A stretch of DNA of 43,307 bases from JAPUDQ01 sp049289035 (GCA_049289035.1 JBAQIV010000029.1:1-43307), one strand, 5' to 3'; counted from the first letter of the stretch, positions 34,641 to 43,307 are shown. The notes: generated by a model not told the origin, from the letters alone. Numbers and translations are program-made.

Positions 34641-34706
34641 GCACGCAGTATACTATATGTCCCTCTGTAAAGTGAAGAGAAGTTATATAGGCGTACCGTA
34701 GATAAC

Positions 34707-34733
34707 CTAGCACTCGACTTGCACGAGTGCTAA
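34707..34733 (+). promoter_or_regulatory. CIRCE operator of clpP (HrcA site)
   Basis: CTAGCACTC-N9-GAGTGCTAA, with only the first base off the CIRCE consensus. Its spacer holds the -35 TTGCAC (34719-34724) of the clpP promoter, the same layout as at clpC. Confidence 0.92.
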
Positions 34734-34746
34734 TCTTTGATATAAT
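34719..34746 (+). promoter_or_regulatory. clpP promoter
   Basis: TTGCAC, 16-bp spacer, then TATAAT (34741-34746) with upstream TGA. The hexamer ends 6 nt before ATG 34753, so the transcript should start at the initiation codon. Confidence 0.75.
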
Positions 34747-34752
34747 CGGGGT

Positions 34753-35352
34753 ATGAACAAGGTGAAAAATTATCTGGTACCGACTGTTATCGAAAAATCT
34801 CATGATGGTGAGCGAGCGTATGACATTTATAGTAAATTACTCAAGGAACGCATCATATTCTTAGGAGATGAGGTGAACGAAGCGACAGCAAACATTGTGG
34901 TAGCGCAGTTGCTGCACCTGGCCTATGAAGATCCACAAGCCGACATAAAACTGTATATCAATAGTCCTGGGGGCAGTATAAGCGATGGACTAGCGATTTA
35001 TGACACTATGAATTTTATAGCTCCCGATGTCGCGACCTATGGTATAGGGCTACAAGCCAGTATGGGGGCATTTTTGCTGAGCAGTGGCGCCAAAGGCAAG
35101 CGCTATGTCTTGCCTCACGCACGAGTCATGATACATCAGCCGAGCAGTGGCACACAGGGCAAGGTGACTGATCAAGAAATTAGTTTACGCGAAGCAATTC
35201 GCCTCAAAGAGCTATTGGCTGAGATTACGGCCAAGAATACTGGTCAAAAATTGGCCAAGGTCAAAGCCGACATGGAACGCGACTATTGGATGGATGCCAA
35301 AGCTGCGGTAGCCTACGGTATAGCCGACAAAGTCGTTACTCGCAATATATAG
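34753..35352 (+). CDS. clpP: ATP-dependent Clp protease proteolytic subunit
   Basis: The 199-residue serine peptidase has its catalytic triad: Ser in GLQASMGAFLL near 99, His in VMIHQPSSG near 124, and Asp in MERDYWMDAKAA near 175. ClpP forms two stacked heptameric rings fed by ClpC. The N-terminus MNKVKNYLVPTVIEKSHDGERAYDIYSKLL is split between axial-loop and first-helix residues and matches the family without a long propeptide. It shares operator type with clpC, so both subunits should rise together on heat or misfolding stress. Confidence 0.96.
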   Translation: MNKVKNYLVPTVIEKSHDGERAYDIYSKLLKERIIFLGDEVNEATANIVVAQLLHLAYEDPQADIKLYINSPGGSISDGLAIYDTMNFIAPDVATYGIGLQASMGAFLLSSGAKGKRYVLPHARVMIHQPSSGTQGKVTDQEISLREAIRLKELLAEITAKNTGQKLAKVKADMERDYWMDAKAAVAYGIADKVVTRNI

Positions 35353-35405
35353 AATTTGTGGTATAGTGTATTTGTCATATCAGTTCGAGCATGGAAGGCA
35401 CGACA

Positions 35406-35615
35406 ATGAGAGAAGACTCTGACCCTCCGACGATGCAAGGCGTCATCGCTCTCGCAGCCATCGGGCTGCTTGCCGGTGGGCCTGTTCTCGGCGGCCTAGT
35501 CGTGCGAGGACACGGCTGGCCGGGTCGGCTCACCGGAGTGGCGGCGGGATTGACGGTCGCCTTCGTCGGGGTGAGAGCCCTGGCGTGGCTGGACGACAGG
35601 TACGCCACGTCCTGA
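35406..35615 (+). CDS. Small two-helix membrane protein with GC-rich atypical codon usage
   Basis: The 69-residue protein has an acidic N-terminus (MREDSDPPT), a membrane helix at about 11-29 (GVIALAAIGLLAGGPVLGGL), a short basic loop (RGHGWPGR) and a second helix at about 40-57. GC content is close to 70%, against about 50% around it, with codons such as CTC, GTC and GGC. A Shine-Dalgarno GGAAGG lies 7 nt before ATG 35406, a TATAGT extended -10 about 39 nt upstream, and a long stem-loop follows. This resembles the style of the 110-aa gene at 10722. Function is unknown. Confidence 0.65.
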   Translation: MREDSDPPTMQGVIALAAIGLLAGGPVLGGLVVRGHGWPGRLTGVAAGLTVAFVGVRALAWLDDRYATS

Positions 35616-35630
35616 AGCGCTGATGGCAGA

Positions 35631-35666
35631 GTGGGCACCCGTAGCCGTAGCGCTATGGGTGCCCAC
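35631..35666 (+). terminator. Long GC-rich hairpin after the small membrane gene
   Basis: GTGGGCACCCGTAGC pairs with GCTATGGGTGCCCAC, 15 bp with one G-U pair and a 6-nt loop. No T-tract follows, so it may stabilise a 3' end rather than terminate strictly. Confidence 0.65.
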
Positions 35667-35699
35667 ACATCAAAGACTTGAGTTTCAGGCTCAAACATG

Positions 35700-35729
35700 T
35701 TGACAAGACATATATCGTTTGACTATACT
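35700..35729 (+). promoter_or_regulatory. rpoBC promoter
   Basis: Consensus TTGACA (35700-35705), 18-bp spacer, TATACT (35724-35729). The start near 35736 makes a leader of about 165 nt, the longest of any housekeeping gene here. rpoB is thus not transcribed from rplJ-rplL. Confidence 0.75.
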
Positions 35730-35769
35730 TATAGCCAATGAAGGTTGAATAAGATCGGGCTACTATACA

Positions 35770-35793
35770 CGCACGCCATTGGCGGGCGTTTTT
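35770..35793 (+). terminator. Terminator-like hairpin in the rpoB leader
   Basis: CGCACGCC/GGCGGGCG pairs 7 of 8 bases with an ATT loop and five T residues follow. A four-codon ORF (ATG 35738, MKVE) lies before it. Position between promoter and rpoB suggests attenuation. Confidence 0.55.
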
Positions 35794-35899
35794 GCGTGTC
35801 AGCCACGAAACTTAGAAAAACTTCGGCGCCATCAGGAGACAGAGCGAGCTGTCTCTCACTATCAACCACAACTAATCATATGCGAGGAGCCGTCAGCTT

Positions 35900-38800
35900 A
35901 TGGCCAAAGCCACGACCAAACCAGCCGCAACCAAACGTGTCTTGTTCACACAAGAAGACACGGCGTTGCCGCTGCCTAACCTCATCGCCCACCAGATTAA
36001 CTCTTGGAAAGAGTTTGTCGAAACGGGCCTGGGAGAAATATTCGCCGAGATCAACCCGATCAGCGATTACACCGAACAAAAATTGGAACTTCGGTTTAAA
36101 GAATATCATTTCGAAGACCCCAAGATTAGCGAAGCTGAGGCACGGTACGACAACATTAGCTACGAAGCGCCTCTTAAAGCAGTTGTTGAGCTAACGAACA
36201 AAGTTACGGGCGAAGTCAAAGAATCCGAGATTTACCTGGGAGATTACCCATGGATGACCGAGCGCGGCACCTTTGTGATTAACGGTGCGGAGCGTGTCGT
36301 TGTGAGCCAGCTTATCCGTAGCGCGGGTATATTTTTCACCGCGGAAAGCCACGCTGGCCGCAATTACTATGGGGCTAAACTTATCCCTGGCCGTGGTGCC
36401 TGGCTTGAATTTGAAACCGCAACCAATGGCGCAATGTACGTCAAGATAGACCGCCGTCGTAAACTGGCCGTGACCACACTGCTTCGTGCGCTTGGCTACA
36501 CAACGAACTCGACGCTGCGTGACCTCTTTAAGGATGTTGATACTGGTGATGTCAAATACATCGAGTCAACGATTGAAAAAGACCCAAGCAAAGGTACCAA
36601 TGAAGCGCTTATTGAGGTGTACCGAAAGCTGCGTCCAGGCGACCTCGCCACTGTTGACAACGCTCGCGGCATGATTGAGCGTATGTTCTTTGACTTCAAA
36701 CGCTTTGATTTCTCGCGCGTCGGTCGTTATAAGATCAACCAACGACTCGGTATAGATGTGGCCAACACTGCCGAAAACCGCGTAATGCGTCTTGAGGACC
36801 TGGTTGCCATCATCAAAGAAATCATTCGGCTCAACAACTCGCAAGAAGCGCCCGATGATATCGATGCTCTCAGCAACCGTCGCGTCAAATTGGTTGGCGA
36901 ACTCGTAGCCCGTCAGTTTCGCATAGGTATGCTGCGCATGGACCGCAACGCCAAAGACCGTATGAGTGTCAGCGATATTGAAAACGTCACGCCAGCACAG
37001 CTTATCAATGCTCGACCAGTGGTCGCGGCGGTGCGTGAGTTCTTTGCTAGTTCGCAACTCAGTCAGTTTATGGACCAAACAAACCCTATGAGTGAACTCA
37101 GTCACAAACGTCGTCTGAGCTCTATGGGCCCAGGTGGTCTGAGCCGTGAACGCGCCGGGCTTGAAGTGCGTGACGCACACCAGACTCACTATGGCCGCCT
37201 CTGTACAGTTGAGACACCTGAGGGTGCTAACATTGGTCTTGTACTTAACCTTGCAAGTTATGCTCGCATCAACGAATACGGCTTTATAGAAGCGCCGTAC
37301 CGCAAAGTGGTAAACGGTAAAGTCACCGACGAAGTTGTCTACCTTGACGCTGCGGCCGAAGCCAAAGAAGTCATCGCTGAGGCTAGCACCGACCTCAAGG
37401 CTGATGGCACAATCCCAGAAGAGCGTGTGAGCGCTCGTGTCCGTCTGTCGCCAGGTGAAGTCGATGTCAGCGAAGTGACCTACATGGACGCGGCTCGTAA
37501 GCAGATTATCGGTGCGACTGCTGCACTCGTGCCATTTATCGAGAAAAACCGTATCGACCGTAGCTTGACTGGTTCGAACATGCAACGTCAGGCAGTGCCG
37601 CTTATCCGTACGCAAGCACCGATTGTCGGCACCGGCATAGAAGCCGATGTCGCTCGTAACACCTCACAGCTAATTGTGGCCGATGGTCCAGGTGACGTCG
37701 TGCGGGCCGATGCCGATGAAATACACGTCGCGTATGGGCCTAAAGATGTCCGCATTTACAAACCAGTTCACTTCGAGCAGAGCAACGACGACCGCTCCAT
37801 AAACCAGCGTGTCATGGTGGCTCGTGGCGACAAAGTGAAAAAAGGCGATGTCTTGATAGAAGGCGCCAGTATTGCCGATAACGAACTCGCTCTTGGCCGT
37901 GACCTACTGGTTGCGTTTATGCCATGGAACGGTTACAACATGGACGACTCTATCATCTTGAGCCGCCGTATTGTCCAAGACGACGACTTGACGAGCATCA
38001 ATATCCAAGACTTTATGGTCGAAGTGCGCGAGACCAAGCTTGGTCCTGAAATCGTGACGAGGGACATACCAAATGTCAGCGAAGAGTCGCTTCGTCACCT
38101 CGACGAAGACGGTATTGTCCGTGTGGGCGCTGAAGTTAAAGCTGGCGACGTGCTCGTCGGTAAGATTACGCCAAAAGGTGAGCAAGAGCTAAGTTCAGAA
38201 GAGCGATTGCTACGCGCTATCTTCGGTGAAAAAGCCAAAGACGTGCGTGACACCAGCCAGCGTATGAGCAATGGCAAACAAGGTAAAGTAGTGGGTGTCA
38301 AGATATTTACCCGCGAAAACGGTCACGAGCTTAAAGCTGGTGTCCTCATGCAGATCCAGATATATGTCGCACAACTGCGTAAGATTGCCGTTGGTGACAA
38401 ACTCGCTGGACGTCACGGTAACAAAGGTGTTGTTGCACGTATTTTGCCGGTTGAAGACATGCCTTTTATGGAAGACGGTACCCCAGTTGATGTCATATTG
38501 AACCCGCTCGGTGTGCCAAGCCGTATGAACTTGGGCCAGTTGTTTGAAACGCACCTCGGTATGGCTGCGCGAGCCCTCGGCTACCGCGTGTCGACGCCAC
38601 CATTTAACGGCGTACCCAACCACGTTATAGAAGAACAGCTCGAAAAAGCTGGTCTGCCACGTGACGGCAAGGTCCAGCTGTTTGACGGCCGGACTGGTGA
38701 CGATTTCCATGAGAAAACAACCGTCGGTGTGATGTACATGATCAAACTGCACCACATGATTGCCGACAAGATCCATGCCCGCTCGATTGGGCCATACACC

Positions 38801-39289
38801 ATGGTCACCCAGCAGCCACTCGGCGGTAAAGCCCAAAACGGTGGTCAGCGCTTCGGTGAGATGGAGGTCTGGGCACTCGAAGCATACGGTGCTGCTACGA
38901 CGCTGCAAGAAATGCTCACGATCAAGTCTGATGATGTCTACGGTCGTGCCAAAGCTTATGAAAGCATCATCAAAAACGAACCAATTATGGGTCCCAAAAT
39001 TCCAGAAAGCTTCAACGTGCTCGTCAAAGAACTTCAGGGTCTCGGCCTCCGTGTCGACCTGGTTGAAGATGAAGCAGTTGTCGATGCTGAAAACGTGTTG
39101 GTTGGTGACAACGTGGGCGCTGGTAGCGGAATTGTTCTCCCGGACGAACCAGTCGCTGACGATGAAGAAACTGTAGGCGATGAAGCCGATGAATTTGGCG
39201 ATATTGAGCTCGACGAAGGTATGAGTATAGAAACCGCCGAAGAGTTTGAAGACGTCGTCGTCGACGCCGAGACGGAGGAGCACGTATGA
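35900..39289 (+). CDS. rpoB: RNA polymerase subunit beta
   Basis: The 1129-residue beta subunit is short compared with E. coli (1342), lacking the large lineage inserts. The rifampicin-pocket region near residue 390 reads SQLSQFMDQTNPMSELSHKR then RLSSMGPGGLSRERAG, with D, H, R and S of the pocket kept and Met where many bacteria have Leu (E. coli 533). GRHGNKGVVARILP near 838 and GGKAQNGGQRFGEMEVWALE near 975 are the active-site and clamp-linked motifs. The C-terminus ends in about 55 mostly acidic residues not typical of RpoB. GAGGAG precedes ATG 35900 at 10 nt. Confidence 0.97.
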   Translation: MAKATTKPAATKRVLFTQEDTALPLPNLIAHQINSWKEFVETGLGEIFAEINPISDYTEQKLELRFKEYHFEDPKISEAEARYDNISYEAPLKAVVELTNKVTGEVKESEIYLGDYPWMTERGTFVINGAERVVVSQLIRSAGIFFTAESHAGRNYYGAKLIPGRGAWLEFETATNGAMYVKIDRRRKLAVTTLLRALGYTTNSTLRDLFKDVDTGDVKYIESTIEKDPSKGTNEALIEVYRKLRPGDLATVDNARGMIERMFFDFKRFDFSRVGRYKINQRLGIDVANTAENRVMRLEDLVAIIKEIIRLNNSQEAPDDIDALSNRRVKLVGELVARQFRIGMLRMDRNAKDRMSVSDIENVTPAQLINARPVVAAVREFFASSQLSQFMDQTNPMSELSHKRRLSSMGPGGLSRERAGLEVRDAHQTHYGRLCTVETPEGANIGLVLNLASYARINEYGFIEAPYRKVVNGKVTDEVVYLDAAAEAKEVIAEASTDLKADGTIPEERVSARVRLSPGEVDVSEVTYMDAARKQIIGATAALVPFIEKNRIDRSLTGSNMQRQAVPLIRTQAPIVGTGIEADVARNTSQLIVADGPGDVVRADADEIHVAYGPKDVRIYKPVHFEQSNDDRSINQRVMVARGDKVKKGDVLIEGASIADNELALGRDLLVAFMPWNGYNMDDSIILSRRIVQDDDLTSINIQDFMVEVRETKLGPEIVTRDIPNVSEESLRHLDEDGIVRVGAEVKAGDVLVGKITPKGEQELSSEERLLRAIFGEKAKDVRDTSQRMSNGKQGKVVGVKIFTRENGHELKAGVLMQIQIYVAQLRKIAVGDKLAGRHGNKGVVARILPVEDMPFMEDGTPVDVILNPLGVPSRMNLGQLFETHLGMAARALGYRVSTPPFNGVPNHVIEEQLEKAGLPRDGKVQLFDGRTGDDFHEKTTVGVMYMIKLHHMIADKIHARSIGPYTMVTQQPLGGKAQNGGQRFGEMEVWALEAYGAATTLQEMLTIKSDDVYGRAKAYESIIKNEPIMGPKIPESFNVLVKELQGLGLRVDLVEDEAVVDAENVLVGDNVGAGSGIVLPDEPVADDEETVGDEADEFGDIELDEGMSIETAEEFEDVVVDAETEEHV

Positions 39290-39304
39290 TAAAGCAACTA
39301 GCAA

Positions 39305-39353
39305 CTAGCAATACGCAAAGAGGGTCAATCGCAGTCACTTCCCTCATTGCTAG
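39305..39353. other. Imperfect inverted repeat between rpoB and rpoC
   Basis: CTAGCAAT (39305-39312) pairs with ATTGCTAG (39346-39353), and GAGGG (39320-39324) with CCCTC (39341-39345), giving a bulged stem in the 105-nt gap. It lies ahead of the rpoC Shine-Dalgarno and could affect mRNA processing or reading between the two genes. Confidence 0.5.
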
Positions 39354-39394
39354 CCCCTCATTGCCAAACCCTGCGATCGAAAGGAGCATTTAAT

Positions 39395-42300
39395 ATGGCT
39401 CGTCCCCTTATAAGTAACAATATCGCCGACTTTGACGCTGTGCGTCTGGCAGTCGCGAGCGCCGATGACATACTCAAATGGAGTTATGGCGAAGTTACCA
39501 AACCTGAAACTATCAACTATCGTACCCAAAAACCAGAACGTGACGGTCTGTTTTGTGAGCGTATCTTTGGCCCAGTCAAAGATATCAACCCGCACGATGC
39601 CAAGCTCAAAGGTGTCCGTAGCCGCGAAGCAGCGGTCGACAAAAACGGCGAACTTGTCACGCGTAGCGTGGTGCGTCGTGAACGCATGGGGCATATCAAC
39701 CTGGCTGCTCCAGTGGCGCACATCTGGTTTATGCGCGGTGCGCCGAGCGCTATGGCGCTGCTGACTGGTATACCAGTACGCCAACTCGAGCGGGTGGCTT
39801 ACTTTGCGAGTTATCTGATTTTGAGTGTTGAAGAAGACAAGCGTGACGCCATGTTGGCTGACCTTGAGTCAGAGCTAGAAGCTGGTCGTGCTGCCATAAA
39901 GATTCGCTATGAGAAAGACGCTGAAGCCGAAGGTGCCGATGTGAAGAAGCTCGCGACAGAGCAAACCAAAGAACTCGAAGAGCTCGAAGCTGACATTGAA
40001 GCTCGCCGTGCTCAACTAGGTGGTCTTGTCCGCGGTGCGTTGATCAACGAAAATGATTACCGTAACTTGTCTGAAGACTACGAATCACTGATAACGGTCG
40101 GTATGGGCGGTGAAGCCCTGGCTGCTATGCTGCGTTCAATTGACCTCAATGTCTTGATTCGTGAACTTACCGACGAAGCCGAAGGTGCCAAGGGCCAACG
40201 CAAAAAGAAAATCGTCAAGCGTCTCAAGGTGCTGGAAGGTATGCAGCGTGCTGGGATTAGCCCGGCAAGCATGTGTATCACAGTGCTGCCGGTTATTCCG
40301 CCAGATTTGCGTCCGATGGTGCAACTGACCGGTGGTCGCTTTGCTACTAGTGACCTCAACGACCTGTACCGCCGTGTTATCAACCGCAATAACCGTCTGA
40401 AAAAACTAATCGATCTAAATGCACCAGAGGTGATTCGCCGCAACGAAATGCGCATGCTGCAAGAGGCTGTCGATGCCCTGATTGACAACTCAGCTGCCCG
40501 TGGTGGTCGCGCCGTTAGTTCAACTGGTGGTCGCCGCCGCCTGAAGAGCCTCAGCGACATGCTCAAGGGTAAACAAGGTCGTTTCCGCCAAAACTTGCTC
40601 GGTAAACGTGTCGATTACTCAGGACGAAGCGTGATTGTGGCTGGTCCGGAGCTACGTATCAACCAATGCGGCCTGCCAAAACAGATGGCGATGGAACTAT
40701 TTAAACCATTTGTGGTGAGCTGGCTATTGCAAAACGAGTACGCTCACAATATTCGCAGTGCAACCCGTTTGATCGAATCAGGTGAAACGGTCATCTGGGA
40801 CGCACTCGACGAAGTCACTCGTGGTAAATACGTACTATTGAACCGTGCGCCATCGCTCCACCGCCTCAGTATCCAAGCATTTCAGCCGAAACTGATCGAG
40901 GGTAAAGCGATACAGTTGCATCCACTGGTCTGTACTGGATTCAACGCCGACTTCGACGGTGACCAGATGGCAGTTCACTTGCCGCTCAGCGATGAGGCTC
41001 AACGTGAAGCCCGTGAGCTTATGAGCGCCACGAACAACCTGCTCAAACCAGCCGATGGTTCGCCGATTTTGAACATTGCCCAGGACATCGTGCTTGGTTG
41101 CTACTACTTGACGTATCCGAAACCGTCAGCGCAGACCAAAGACGTTCGTAGTTATAGCTCGGTCGAAGAAGCGATCATGGCGCGTGACCGTGACGTGATT
41201 CGTTTGCAGACGCCGATTCGTGTCCGCGTGAAAGGTGAAATGCGCGAAACGTCACTTGGCCGTGTTTTCTTCAACGAGATCTTGCCAGCTGATTTTCCTT
41301 ACGAAAACGGCGTTATGAACAAGAAGGCTCTCAAAAAAGTGTTGTCACGTATCTTCTTGAAGTACGGACAAGAGCAAACAGCCGAGACAGCCGACCACAT
41401 AAAAGACCTCGCATTGCGCTACGCAACTGAAGGTGCTGTGTCAACTGGTATGAACGACTACTTCGACGTGCCAGAGATTGATGCCGAGATCATCCCAGCT
41501 GGTGACAAACGCACCGCACAGATTTCTGACCAGTACGAGCAAGGTCTCATTACCGACGAAGAGCGGTACAACCTGACAGTTGAAACCTGGCGCAACATCG
41601 ACAAAGAGATCATCAAGGTCTTGAACGAAAAAATTGTCCACGAAGACACGTCTATTGCGGTCATGGTTGACTCGGGTGCTCGTGGTGATATTGGTAACGT
41701 CAAGATGGCTGCTGCCAACCTCGGTGTTGTCGTGGATGCGACCGGTAAAGAGATTGAGCTGCCGATTCGCTCAAGTTTCAAAGACGGTCTCTCGCCACTG
41801 GAAGCCTTCGTCTACACGCGGGGCACACGTAAAGGTCTCATTGATACAGCGCTCAAAACCGCTGACTCTGGGTACCTGACACGTCGTCTAGTTGACGTCA
41901 GCCAAGACATCTTCACAGTCGACGACGAGCGTGGTGATGACGACGGCTTTACGATTTATCGCAAGGAATCAGACATCACTGGTATCGACTTCGCCGATCG
42001 TCTGTATGGCCGCTATGCTGCCGAAGACATAAAGGGCCACGTTGAACGTGCCGATCTGATTACCCGCGAGATTGCCGACACTATCCAGGCTGATGACAAA
42101 GTTACATCTGTTAAGATCATGTCAGTTCTGACCACCAAAACACTCCGTGGTGTGCCGCAGCGTAGCTATGGTATCGACATGGCAACAGGTCGACTCGTCG
42201 ACATAGCACAGCCGGTTGGTGTGATTGCCGCACAGTCTGTCGGCGAGCCGGGTACTCAGTTGACGCTGCGTACCTTCCACGCTGGTGGTGCAGCAGGTGA

Positions 42301-43258
42301 TGACATTACCCAGGGTCTACCGCGTGTCGACGAGTTGTTTGAAGCTCGTACACCGAAAGGTGAAGCGGTTATTAGCGAAATCCCTGGCGATGTCAAAGTC
42401 TGGGAAGACGGTGACAAATATATCGTGCAGATCACACCTACCAAGGGCCGCACCGAATCGGTCAAGGTGGCTGGTCAAATCGTCCGGGTCAGTTCTGGTA
42501 CTGAGGTACTTGCTGGCGACGTGCTCGCGAGCAACGAAGACGAATCGATGCCGCTGGTCGCGCCATTTGACGGCACGGTCCAGGTTGGTGATGGCGAGAT
42601 CATCATCACTAGTGGTGCGCAGGCTCCAGCTCGCTATGAGATTCCACATCAGCGTCAGTTGGCCGTGGCCGATGGCGACGTCGTGGAAGCAGGCGACAGG
42701 ATAACCAACGGTTCGATCAACTTGCACCAACTCATGCGCCTCAAAGGTATCGAAGAAACGCAGCGCTACATGATCAATGAAGTGCTCCGCATCTACGCCG
42801 CCCAGGGTCAAAACATTGCCGACAAACATCTCGAGGTGATTGTGCGCCAAATGTTTAGCCGCGTGCAGATCGAAGAGCCAGGCGATAGCTTGTTTGTAAC
42901 CGGTGACATACTCAGTAAAGCTGCTGTCGTCGAGGAAAACAAACGCCTGACTGACGAAGGCAAGACACCGGCGCAGTACACACAGCTGCTACTGGGCATC
43001 ACCAAAGTGTCGATCTGGAGTGATAGCTTCCTGAGCGCCGCCAGTTTCCAGGACACTACGCGCGTGCTGATAAACGCCGCCGTGTCTGGTCGCGTCGATC
43101 ACTTGTATGGCCTCAAAGAAAACGTCATCATCGGTCGCAAGATTCCGGTGGGTACTGGTGCAGTCCAGCCTATCATCGACGACGTCGAAGTGGAGCTAAC
43201 AGAGAGTGAATCGCCACTCGAGGTGGAAACGGTCGAAGTGAGCGAACAGAAGGCCTAG
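39395..43258 (+). CDS. rpoC: RNA polymerase subunit beta-prime, both zinc sites lost
   Basis: The 1287-residue catalytic subunit keeps NADFDGDQM near 517 (three Mg-binding Asp), the RxDYSGRSVIVAGP segment near 408, and the trigger-loop motif SVGEPGTQLTLRTFHAGG near 950. The N-terminal zinc ribbon is present in length but all four Cys are gone (residues 64-85, INPHDAKLKG...VDKNGEL). The second zinc site near 908 reads SVLTTKTLRGVPQRSYG where the family has SVLTC...GVCRxCYG. A coiled, charged insert lies near 150-220. I chose ATG 39395 with AAAGGAG upstream; the longer upstream frame is non-coding. Confidence 0.97.
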   Translation: MARPLISNNIADFDAVRLAVASADDILKWSYGEVTKPETINYRTQKPERDGLFCERIFGPVKDINPHDAKLKGVRSREAAVDKNGELVTRSVVRRERMGHINLAAPVAHIWFMRGAPSAMALLTGIPVRQLERVAYFASYLILSVEEDKRDAMLADLESELEAGRAAIKIRYEKDAEAEGADVKKLATEQTKELEELEADIEARRAQLGGLVRGALINENDYRNLSEDYESLITVGMGGEALAAMLRSIDLNVLIRELTDEAEGAKGQRKKKIVKRLKVLEGMQRAGISPASMCITVLPVIPPDLRPMVQLTGGRFATSDLNDLYRRVINRNNRLKKLIDLNAPEVIRRNEMRMLQEAVDALIDNSAARGGRAVSSTGGRRRLKSLSDMLKGKQGRFRQNLLGKRVDYSGRSVIVAGPELRINQCGLPKQMAMELFKPFVVSWLLQNEYAHNIRSATRLIESGETVIWDALDEVTRGKYVLLNRAPSLHRLSIQAFQPKLIEGKAIQLHPLVCTGFNADFDGDQMAVHLPLSDEAQREARELMSATNNLLKPADGSPILNIAQDIVLGCYYLTYPKPSAQTKDVRSYSSVEEAIMARDRDVIRLQTPIRVRVKGEMRETSLGRVFFNEILPADFPYENGVMNKKALKKVLSRIFLKYGQEQTAETADHIKDLALRYATEGAVSTGMNDYFDVPEIDAEIIPAGDKRTAQISDQYEQGLITDEERYNLTVETWRNIDKEIIKVLNEKIVHEDTSIAVMVDSGARGDIGNVKMAAANLGVVVDATGKEIELPIRSSFKDGLSPLEAFVYTRGTRKGLIDTALKTADSGYLTRRLVDVSQDIFTVDDERGDDDGFTIYRKESDITGIDFADRLYGRYAAEDIKGHVERADLITREIADTIQADDKVTSVKIMSVLTTKTLRGVPQRSYGIDMATGRLVDIAQPVGVIAAQSVGEPGTQLTLRTFHAGGAAGDDITQGLPRVDELFEARTPKGEAVISEIPGDVKVWEDGDKYIVQITPTKGRTESVKVAGQIVRVSSGTEVLAGDVLASNEDESMPLVAPFDGTVQVGDGEIIITSGAQAPARYEIPHQRQLAVADGDVVEAGDRITNGSINLHQLMRLKGIEETQRYMINEVLRIYAAQGQNIADKHLEVIVRQMFSRVQIEEPGDSLFVTGDILSKAAVVEENKRLTDEGKTPAQYTQLLLGITKVSIWSDSFLSAASFQDTTRVLINAAVSGRVDHLYGLKENVIIGRKIPVGTGAVQPIIDDVEVELTESESPLEVETVEVSEQKA

Positions 43259-43279
43259 GGTAATTGGCCCTCCTGTAAT

Positions 43280-43307
43280 AAACTGCCCGCACCGTGCGGG
43301 TAGTTTT
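43280..43307 (+). terminator. Intrinsic terminator of rpoC
   Basis: AAACT-G-CCCGCA pairs with TGCGGG-T-AGTTT (12 bp with one G-T pair) around loop CCG, ending in at least four T residues at the window edge. The A/T-rich base makes it usable from both sides. Confidence 0.85.

Noticed and set aside
35745..36194. 149-codon frame overlapping the rpoB leader and start
   Set aside because: It starts at TTG inside a hairpin and continues out of frame through rpoB; no family-like sequence.
36566..37615. 349-codon open frame antisense to rpoB (also 38210-39304, 364 codons)
   Set aside because: Both mirror the strongly biased rpoB codons; the proteins have no sensible domain pattern and no promoter or Shine-Dalgarno site fits.

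Overview
The window reads as a piece of a small-genome bacterium of the Candidate Phyla Radiation, most likely Candidatus Saccharibacteria (TM7). This is an inference from gene content and style: compact housekeeping genes, a compact malic enzyme, an RNase HII-YraN fusion, ClpC/ClpP under CIRCE operators, a PIN-TRAM protein, many short lineage-specific proteins, and TGA used as an ordinary stop (which argues against Gracilibacteria/Absconditabacteria). No rRNA gene is present to confirm the assignment. Overall base composition is near 50% GC.

Layout. 1-3300: the start of a CPBP-like membrane protein, malic enzyme, a divergent YjdF-like membrane protein, L19 (rplS) and two small hypothetical genes. 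3300-9400: an RNase HII-YraN fusion behind a tiny overlapping upstream ORF, two large cytosolic metallopeptidases (M13 and M1) on the minus strand, and a HicB-HicA pair. 9400-16500: nusA with a terminator-like hairpin in its leader, a compositionally atypical small gene, a roughly 240-nt multi-helix RNA-like element, clpC with a CIRCE operator, a membrane-anchored HExxH protein coupled to clpC, and radA. 16600-25100: PIN-TRAM protein, bifunctional PBP1, tyrS-recG, and a helical His/Asp-rich protein overlapping rsmD. 25100-30800: small coiled-coil genes, tRNA-Leu(UAG) with a partial duplication 191 bp downstream, a 416-aa orphan, a histidine-phosphatase-like protein with its catalytic histidines replaced, an SPOUT methyltransferase, hisS and an orphan. 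30800-43307: trigger factor, a convergent FAD-oxidoreductase/Cfa-type methyltransferase pair, clpP with a second CIRCE, a second atypical small gene, and rpoB-rpoC.

Three themes stand out. (1) Many genes carry a -10 box (often TGn-extended) ending only 6-8 nt before the ATG, which predicts leaderless mRNAs. A minority (rplS, nusA, clpC, rpoB, rpoC and the two atypical genes) have true leaders with Shine-Dalgarno sites, some with hairpins that look like attenuators. (2) The FAD-reductase/Cfa pair resembles the actinobacterial two-enzyme route to 10-methyl branched fatty acids, unexpected in a lineage thought to take its lipids from other cells. (3) RpoC lacks the cysteines of both canonical zinc sites.

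Dispersed short repeats lie after stop codons, inside recG and inside the M1 peptidase gene. All functional statements come from reading the sequence; no database search was run.
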